64,000 bases of DNA from Cricetomys ansorgei. Lineage: Eukaryota; Chordata; Mammalia; Rodentia; Nesomyidae. A model generated the notes under the pieces. That model had not been told where the DNA came from, searched no databases, and saw only the letters and a program-made list of their open reading frames with translations. Location: the NCBI GenBank assembly GCA_026225945.1, contig JAMJFZ010001816.1, positions 9,203,001 through 9,267,000 on the forward strand. The letters are read 5' to 3'. Made by a program: the position numbers and the translations under genes. Of the stretch, positions 61,051 to 64,000 are shown piece after piece. Numbering within the stretch: position 1 is the stretch's first letter; each line of letters opens with the position of its first letter.

Positions 61051-61382
61051 AGTTTCCATAGGCTTATATGCTTAATGGAATTGCTTTGGAAAGATTAGGA
61101 GGTATGGCCTTATATGAAGGAGTTGTTACACTGGGGTAGATTTTGAGGTTTTAAATGCTCATGTGAGTCTCAGTTAGCTGTCTCTTCCTCTTCCTGGTGC
61201 TTGTTTGTCTCAACACAAAAACTCTCAGCTATTGCTCCAGGGTGATACCTGCTTACCTGCTGCCATGAGAATCAAGTCATGGTTTTACCCTCTAAAACTC
61301 TAAGACCCATCCTTTCTTCTATCAGTTTTCTTGATCATGCTGTTACTTCACTTCACAGCAATAAAAAAGTAACTAAAACACT
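61051..61382 (+). mobile_element. abundant rodent repeat, copy 2, in tandem
   Basis: GTTTCCATAGGCTTATATGC, TTGCTTTGGAAAGATTAGGA, GGTATGGCCTTATATGAAGG, GGGGTAGATTTTGAGGTTTT, AAAACTCTCAGCTATTGCTC, CATGAGAATCAAGTCATGG and CACAGCAATAAAAAAGTAAC repeat the same landmarks directly after copy 1. It lacks the first 20 or so bases. Confidence 0.7.
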
Positions 61383-62429
61383 AAGAGATATATACATACA
61401 CTCATCCACAAATACATGCATACATATATGAATGTATATGCACAAATATATAAATACAACCAGCTGAATATCAAGTTGAGATAATAACAGTCAACAACAT
61501 TTGACTTATATTTCCAGTCTATTTGTTTCAATGCGGCTTTTTAAATTAAATAACTGTTGTTTGAAAATGCCTTGCATTTATGTAATTCATTTTAACTATT
61601 CTTCCAAACACTTTCTTACCAGCCTCTTCATATCAGTCAGGTACTCATATTTTTTAAATAAATTTCTTTTCCATATTCATGACTTTTTGCTTTAAGTTGT
61701 GACACACCAAGTGTTTAAATCCATTTTTACTCATTCATATACTCCTATAGCTTTACCTACTTATTCACTCACTACTTGTTTACTTGCTTAAGTTTGATTA
61801 TTCTGGGCATTCAACTCAGTGAATCACAGTACACAAGAACTCCAGCAATAGGGTACAGACCTGGTTCTCCACAGGATTTTTAATGCTTTATACATGGGTT
61901 ATTAAAATTAATAGTAATATACATACTAATACTGATGCTGTTAGTATATTTTATATAGTTTTACAAGAACCTAAAGGCTATTTTTAGTTGGGCTAATCAT
62001 AAAAATACTAAAAATAATGTTGAAAGTTATACACCTATTTTTAATATAAAGGTATATTTATATTTCTTTCTCCTGATCTGAAAGATTGATAGAAAATAAA
62101 TATTGTTGATTCATTGACAGTTAGCTACTTTTTATATTGTCGCATTTTTACAAGTTTTAATTTATTTGTAGTGAATTCTTTACTTTAGAATTCTTAATAT
62201 TCTAATATAAGAAAAAAATACCAAAAGGATTTGTCAAAATTAATTTTTTAATGCCATCACAGCAGCCAGTGGGTTGCAATAATGCTTTACTGTAACAGGG
62301 TAGAATAAATTTCTGAGAAATGTTAGACACTACTCTATGACTGAATTGTATCATTTCAGCTTGTCTGAATATGTAATTTTCAATGTTTGATTTCTGTGAG
62401 GTATATACATCCCTATGTTGACATTCCAC
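61383..62429. other. AT-rich stretch, nothing recognised
   Basis: No gene. The 64-residue frame at 61501-61695 has no motif. Confidence 0.5.
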
Positions 62430-62890
62430 AGATGGATAATCTGGAGTTTCTCTCCATGATCTTCCAAAGGCCATGCTTAATTCAGTAGAACGGAGCCAAA
62501 AGGTGATGTTGAATGCTTCTGAAGTCAAATTGCAATGCATTGGGCTTGATCTCCAAATTTAATCTGTTATCAACATGGCCCGAAATCGGATGAAGTAAAT
62601 CTAATTTACAAAGTGCAACTTTTGTTAATGCACTTCTTACATATCTCTTCTCATTGAGTGGAACGATCTTTCTTATAAATCCACCATCTCTAAGACAAAT
62701 GAACCTTAATGGTAGCACCATATATAGTATGGCCAGTGTAGAGGTCAAAAGGAGTATAAAAGAAGAAAATACCACCGTAATGATAGCTGGTAGCTCCGTG
62801 GACTCTGCGCTCAGCATTTAATACACAGCAGGACGGAGGAGGACATGATAAGTGTTCAATTGAGCGTGCAGTTTCCGTGGAATAAATAAT
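62430..62890. other. CpG-richer block with overlapping minus-strand frames
   Basis: About nine CpGs occur in about 460 bases, well above the surrounding sequence. The minus strand carries two overlapping open frames of 111 (62482-62817) and 112 residues (62202-62540). The first has a hydrophobic stretch at about residues 10-35 followed by a basic segment (RFICLRDGGFIRKIVPLNEK). I do not recognise either protein. No bordering splice sites convinced me, so a conserved non-coding element or a decayed gene copy is as likely as a gene. Confidence 0.3.
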
Positions 62891-64000
62891 TTATTCAGGG
62901 TTATTTGAAGGGGAGTGAGGAATGTACCTTCCCTGCTGTGGTGGTTAATTATGCTCAGTACTTATACACGAGAGAAAAAATGTCTTCCTTTTGAAATTGT
63001 ATTCTACATAACTGCTGAATATAACTGTGTTCTCTAACAGATTTGTAGAGTAAATCTGTGGGAAATTTTTTTTAAAAACGTATAAATTGATTATGTAATA
63101 TAAAAGAAATAAAATGTAGTCTCTCTTTTTATAGATATAAAATATCAAAAACTACAAGATTTTATCTCAGAACCTTTGAATGCTGCAATATTTTATATTA
63201 TATACAGGTGAGCTATTCTTGTTTGATCGTAAGAGCTATATCGAGCCTCTTAAGACTTTTCCTTCAGTATCAGACAATTTCCTTGATTTAGAGTGTGGAG
63301 CACATAATGAACCAATAATTGCAGGAACAGGTTATTATTCTGAAGGAACCAAACTACAGATTATATAAGGGTATACAACCTGAACTGTGTTCCACATTTT
63401 TTTAACAGGTTTTATAAATCTCATCCTCCTTTGACTGGCCCACAACTTGGTAAAATAAAATGAAATCTGTGTTGAAGTTCATGACTTCCCAATCATGTTC
63501 TTTTTGTATTTCAGCTGCTGCTGAAGACAGAACCATAGTCTCCAGCCCCAGCTGAGAAAGTTTAAGTCTGGGTCTGTCTGCCTTGCTGATATGGGGCACA
63601 GTTTTGAAGATGCATTATTGGTGAAAGGCAAAATGAATGTGGGCTCTCTTGCTCAGAGTTTGCTCACACGTTGTATCCAGTTTTATTGCTGTTTACTGTG
63701 CTAGAATAAGTCAAGGAGATTGAAGTAGACATTCATTACTGGAATACTTTCATTTTTTTAAACCAATCTCAAATCCAACTATTTTATCACATGTTCTATA
63801 TTTTGTTCTCAGAATCTCAGTTTTGATAGCAGATAAGTTTGACTTTGTTCATACTATCACAAATTAAGATATAGAAGAACATTTAATCTTTTAGCAAAGG
63901 ATCACATTGAAAGGCCTGTGAGATAACTCGGAAGGGATCACATTCAGAGGCCTGTGTGATCCACTTGCAATGCAGAGAAAGATGTTAGTCAGACTAATCC
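62891..64000. other. window end, no gene established
   Basis: 63190-63368 (plus) has an open frame preceded by a TATATACAG site, and 63514-63620 has a TTTTTGTATTTCAG acceptor-like start. I could not assemble either into a gene. The end repeats a short motif: AAGGATCACATTGAAAGGCC and GGGATCACATTCAGAGGCC lie about 40 bases apart near 63897-63952. Confidence 0.35.

Noticed and set aside
1..64000. CRISPR arrays, bacterial operons, ribosome binding sites, tRNA or rRNA genes
   Set aside because: No regularly spaced identical repeats, no dense coding and no cloverleaf-forming segment were seen. The sequence is clearly vertebrate nuclear DNA.

Overview
The window looks like 64 kb of AT-rich, gene-poor nuclear DNA from a muroid rodent. 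The evidence is the repeat content, recognised by eye: B1 SINEs, B3- and B4-type SINEs, old Lx-like L1 3' ends, two rodent URR1-like hAT transposons and long (CA)n, (TA)n and (ATT)n microsatellites. I saw no mouse-type B2 tail, L1Md 3' end, MT or ORR1 copy, so a non-Mus muroid (for example a cricetid) is possible, but the species is not settled. I found no complete protein-coding gene, rRNA, tRNA, CRISPR array or bacterial-type feature. Almost all of the longer open frames are chance frames in AT-rich DNA, antisense frames of L1 3' UTRs, or frames through microsatellites.

Layout. 1-5 kb: two old head-to-head repeat copies, then about 3.7 kb of unique AT-rich DNA and an antisense L1 3' UTR. 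5-10 kb: a B1, an antisense L1 5' region with the start of ORF1, a B4-like SINE and CA/GT repeats. 11.8-14 kb: an L1 with a 5' inversion and flanking target duplications, followed by copy A of an unidentified purine-rich LTR-like element. 15.4-18.4 kb: a sense L1 3' end split by copy B of that element, then an antisense B1. 19.5-24 kb: a CpG-richer block, a URR1 with a target duplication, a B3 and copy C. 27-33 kb: several SINEs and L1 tails. 33.8-41 kb: old repeats, microsatellites and a two-LTR, non-coding element. 41-50 kb: mostly unique DNA, holding one candidate 88-bp minus-strand exon and conserved-looking sequence. 50-58.3 kb: L1 tails, copy D, a second URR1 and a 2.66-kb antisense L1 with an exact 12-bp target duplication. 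58-64 kb: old repeats, a tandem pair of one interspersed family and a CpG-richer block with two overlapping minus-strand frames.

The sequence is best read as an intergenic or intronic stretch shaped by retrotransposition. The items most worth following are the four-copy LTR-like family (A-D), the two-LTR element at 39.6-41.0 kb, the candidate exon at 43.8 kb, the block at 62.4-62.9 kb and the twin-primed L1. I found no convincing new biological system. Family names come from memory of consensus sequences and were not checked against a library.
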